A stretch of 8,486 bases of DNA from an uncultured Clostridium sp. (GTDB lineage: Bacteria > Bacillota > Clostridia > Clostridiales > Clostridiaceae): the NCBI GenBank assembly GCA_934755305.1, contig CAKVLD010000095.1:1-8486 (forward strand), read 5' to 3'. This document shows, piece after piece, positions 6,786 to 8,486 of this stretch. A model generated the notes under the pieces. It saw only the letters and a list, made by a program, of their open reading frames with translations, was not told where the DNA came from and did not search any database. Numbering within the stretch: position 1 is the first letter of the stretch; the number at the start of each line of letters is the position of its first letter. The position numbers and the translations under genes were made by a program.

Positions 6786-6840
6786 GAAACTTCTATGTCA
6801 ATAATTTTAGATGATAGATTATTGACATAGGAGTTTTTTT
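6786..6840 (+). terminator. Terminator-shaped hairpin whose 3' arm contains the acyltransferase SD
   Basis: CTATGTCAATAAT (6793-6805) pairs perfectly with ATTATTGACATAG (6818-6830) around a 12-base loop. The stem extends outward to about 20 bp (6786-6805 with 6818-6837) with G-T pairs. Seven T's (6834-6840) complete an intrinsic terminator. AGGAG at 6829-6833 lies in the 3' arm and is exactly seven bases from the GTG at 6841. Folding would therefore both stop transcription and hide the ribosome-binding site of the next gene, a layout expected of an attenuator or RNA switch. Confidence 0.7.
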
Positions 6841-7587
6841 GTGGAAAAAAGATTTGAAATTATAGATGAACTTAGAGGAATAGCTATATTAATAATGATA
6901 TTATTTCATATGTTATATCAAAGTAATTTATGGCTTAATATAGGGGGGGATTTAATAAACTTATCTTTAATAAAAATCTTAAAATTAATTGCTCAATTTT
7001 TATTTATAAGTATATCAGGAATTTGTAGTGAATTTAGTAAAGATAATTATAAAAGAGGTCTTGTATGTATATATTCAGGTATTTTAATAACTTTAATAAC
7101 TAACATATTTATACCAGAGGAAGCTATTATATTTGGAATATTGCATTTATTAGGTTGTTCCATTATTATATATGAAGTTTTAAGAAGAAAGTTATTAAAT
7201 TATAATAGTAAGACCTTACTATTTATATTTACTTTATTATTTATAATATCTTTTACTATGTATTATAGTGGTTTTTTAGAAAAAATAATTATTAATATTG
7301 ATTGCCTTAATAATATGAAAGAAAAAGGATTACTAAACTTTATTGGAGTTAGATCTAGTATATTTATAAGTTCAGATTACTTTCCTATTTTTCCTTGGAT
7401 TTATTTATTTTTTTTAGGTGGAATTAAAGGAAGAATTATTATAAATAATTCTAATAAAAAGTATCATTTTAATAAAAAAAATGAGATTTTATGCTGTTTG
7501 GGAAGACATTCATTATCTATATATTTAGTTCATATCCCTATTATTTTATTAATTATATATCCTATACATGTAATATTAAAAATATAA
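6841..7587 (+). CDS. Heparan-alpha-glucosaminide N-acetyltransferase-like (DUF1624) membrane acyltransferase
   Basis: A 248-residue integral membrane protein with about seven helices (near 12-30, 45-62, 74-91, 96-112, 124-143, 182-200 and 222-242). Family landmarks are all present: FEIIDELRGIAIL at the start of helix 1 with H23 in FHMLY, FGILHLLG (98-105), DYFPIFPWIYLFFLGG (179-194) and LGRHSLSIYLVHIP (220-233). Relatives transfer acetyl groups across the membrane to sugars; in bacteria the acceptor is usually unknown, so substrate is not assigned. The start is GTG. A TGA at 6823-6825 closes the frame upstream, and the next ATG (codon 19) would remove the conserved first motif. Its SD, AGGAG, lies in the 3' arm of a terminator-like hairpin, suggesting conditional expression. 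A gap of 110 bases separates it from cas6 on the same strand. Confidence 0.88.
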   Translation: MEKRFEIIDELRGIAILIMILFHMLYQSNLWLNIGGDLINLSLIKILKLIAQFLFISISGICSEFSKDNYKRGLVCIYSGILITLITNIFIPEEAIIFGILHLLGCSIIIYEVLRRKLLNYNSKTLLFIFTLLFIISFTMYYSGFLEKIIINIDCLNNMKEKGLLNFIGVRSSIFISSDYFPIFPWIYLFFLGGIKGRIIINNSNKKYHFNKKNEILCCLGRHSLSIYLVHIPIILLIIYPIHVILKI

Positions 7588-7697
7588 ATTAATTTTAACA
7601 TCCATAGGAGATAAAAATACTTTTTCTATAAGTTCTTTTAGGAGTTAAAAATAAATGATAGAATTATATTGAATAAATATAGAATGGAGAAGGTATT

Positions 7698-8390
7698 ATG
7701 AAAGTATTTGAAATATACTTAAAAGTATATTTGCTTGAAGATATATATTTAGAAGACGTACAAAACGAAATTCTAAGACTTATAGATATAACATTAGGAA
7801 AAACAGAAAAAACATTAAGTATACATAAAAAGAATGAGTTTAAAAATTATTGCTTTAATAGTTTTTATCCCTTGGAAAAAGACAGAGTTTATAAAGAAGG
7901 AAATATATACACTATAACAATAAGAACAATAGACAAATATCTAGCTTCTTATTTTACTAAAAGACTTCCCCTTGGATATACTCCTAAAATAAGAGGATTA
8001 AAAGCTGAGTATAAGGTATTACCTTTTAGAAAAATTAAAAAGATATATTCAATTACTCCAGTAGTGCAAAAAAATGATGAAGGATATTGGAGAGGAATAT
8101 TACCGCAAGAGGAATTTGAAGTTAGATTAAAAACTAATCTTATAAAAAAATATAATAATTACTTTGAAGAGAATATAAACGAAGATTTTAAGTTATACGA
8201 TTTTTTAGAAATTATAAATAAAAAACCTATATCGAATTTATTTAAAGGAAGAAAACTTTTAGGGGATAAGGTGTCTATTGAAATTAGTGATAATGAAGAA
8301 GCACAAAAACTTGCATACATGGCTCTTGGTGTAGGCTTAGGTGAGATGAATGCAAGAGGATTTGGATATATGGGATATAGATGGGAATAG
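7698..8390 (+). CDS. cas6: CRISPR-associated endoribonuclease Cas6
   Basis: A 230-residue Cas6 of the kind found with clostridial type I-B (and III) CRISPR systems. It cuts the CRISPR precursor transcript within each repeat to give crRNAs. The N-terminal ferredoxin-like fold begins MKVFEIYLKVYL. H43 in SIHKKNEFK, with K49 six residues on, matches the His-Lys spacing (H46/K52) I recall for the Pyrococcus enzyme and is the likely catalytic pair. The C-terminus carries the diagnostic glycine-rich loop GVGLGEMNARGFGYMG (211-226). NSFYPLEKDRVYKEGNIYTI (54-73) is typical of clostridial members. GGAGAAGG lies just before the ATG. Only a weak -10-like TAGAAT precedes it. Oddly, a strong terminator overlaps the stop, so cas6 is not transcribed onward into further cas genes, and the gene upstream is unrelated. 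The assignment is firm; the subtype is inference. Confidence 0.95.
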   Translation: MKVFEIYLKVYLLEDIYLEDVQNEILRLIDITLGKTEKTLSIHKKNEFKNYCFNSFYPLEKDRVYKEGNIYTITIRTIDKYLASYFTKRLPLGYTPKIRGLKAEYKVLPFRKIKKIYSITPVVQKNDEGYWRGILPQEEFEVRLKTNLIKKYNNYFEENINEDFKLYDFLEIINKKPISNLFKGRKLLGDKVSIEISDNEEAQKLAYMALGVGLGEMNARGFGYMGYRWE

Positions 8391-8414
8391 AAGATCAAAA
8401 GATCTTCTATTTTT
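8387..8414 (+). terminator. Intrinsic terminator overlapping the cas6 stop codon
   Basis: ATAGAAGATC (8387-8396) and GATCTTCTAT (8401-8410) form a perfect 10-bp stem with an AAAA loop, followed by TTTTT (8410-8414). The stem includes the TAG stop codon of cas6, ending the transcript immediately after the gene. Confidence 0.88.
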
Positions 8415-8486
8415 AACGTATAGGAAATTTTAAAACTTTTTTGAGAGCGAGCACTGATTATTACTAGCTTTCTGGTATGTAAGTTG
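8415..8486 (+). other. Non-coding tail after cas6; possible start of a CRISPR leader
   Basis: No ORF is visible. The segment has a T-run followed by GAGAGCGAGCACTG, locally much richer in G and C than its surroundings, and the window ends in GTTG. Clostridial type I-B repeats often begin GTTGAAC, and arrays often lie next to cas6, so a leader running into an array beyond the edge is possible. Nothing repeated is visible within the window. Confidence 0.25.

Larger units (their letters stand above)
6076..6840. other. 765-bp stretch without a convincing long gene
   Basis: No protein family is recognisable here in any frame. It holds a near-consensus promoter (6304-6332), a 12-bp inverted repeat with a 19-base gap (6385-6396 and 6416-6427), two tiny ORFs with SD-like sequences (6188-6259 and 6501-6560), a 12-bp hairpin (6728-6760) and the terminator-like hairpin at 6786-6840. 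Several GGGG/GGGA runs stand out against the AT-rich background. It may be a long regulatory leader, an RNA gene or decayed DNA. Confidence 0.5.

Noticed and set aside
7588..7697. Promoter or terminator between the acyltransferase gene and cas6
   Set aside because: Only weak TTTTAG/TAGAAT boxes (7636-7641, 7659-7664) and no stable hairpin; co-transcription cannot be ruled in or out.
8159..8398. 79-codon minus-strand ORF over the cas6 3' end
   Set aside because: It is antisense to the conserved glycine-rich region of Cas6 and starts inside the terminator hairpin; a shadow frame.

Overview
The window is strongly AT-rich. It has purine-rich Shine-Dalgarno (SD) sites, AT-biased codons (AAA, ATA, TTA, AGA) and protein families typical of Clostridium sensu stricto or a close relative. 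This taxonomic call is inference from composition and protein style. Six intact protein genes are supported, plus one clear pseudogene and several structured non-coding elements.

Left part (1-2400, minus strand): a glutamine-dependent NAD+ synthetase gene (nadE) has its own promoter and an intrinsic terminator. It is followed by a separately promoted XRE-family regulator whose promoter overlaps an inverted repeat. Centre-left (2400-4050, plus strand): a two-gene operon encodes a short NfeD-like membrane protein and a stomatin/prohibitin (SPFH, QmcA-like) protein. This pairing is widespread in bacteria and thought to organise membrane microdomains. The operon runs into a 206-bp element that folds as one long imperfect hairpin with perfect 21-bp ends.

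Centre (4276-6840): accessory-looking DNA. It holds a 66-bp near-palindrome with ends like insertion-sequence termini, a secreted internalin-like leucine-rich-repeat protein on the minus strand, a broken GNAT acetyltransferase gene, and about 765 bp without a convincing long gene. That last stretch contains a near-consensus promoter at 6304-6332 and ends in a terminator-shaped hairpin whose 3' arm carries the SD of the next gene.

Right part (6841-8486, plus strand): a seven-helix membrane acyltransferase of the heparan-alpha-glucosaminide N-acetyltransferase-like (DUF1624) family starts with GTG directly after that hairpin's T-tract. Next comes cas6, the CRISPR RNA-processing endoribonuclease, closed by a strong terminator overlapping its stop codon. 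No other cas gene or repeat array is visible. The last 70 bases may be the beginning of a CRISPR leader, but that cannot be decided here.

The most interesting items are the 206-bp hairpin, the composite terminator/ribosome-binding site before the acyltransferase, and the stand-alone cas6 at the right edge.
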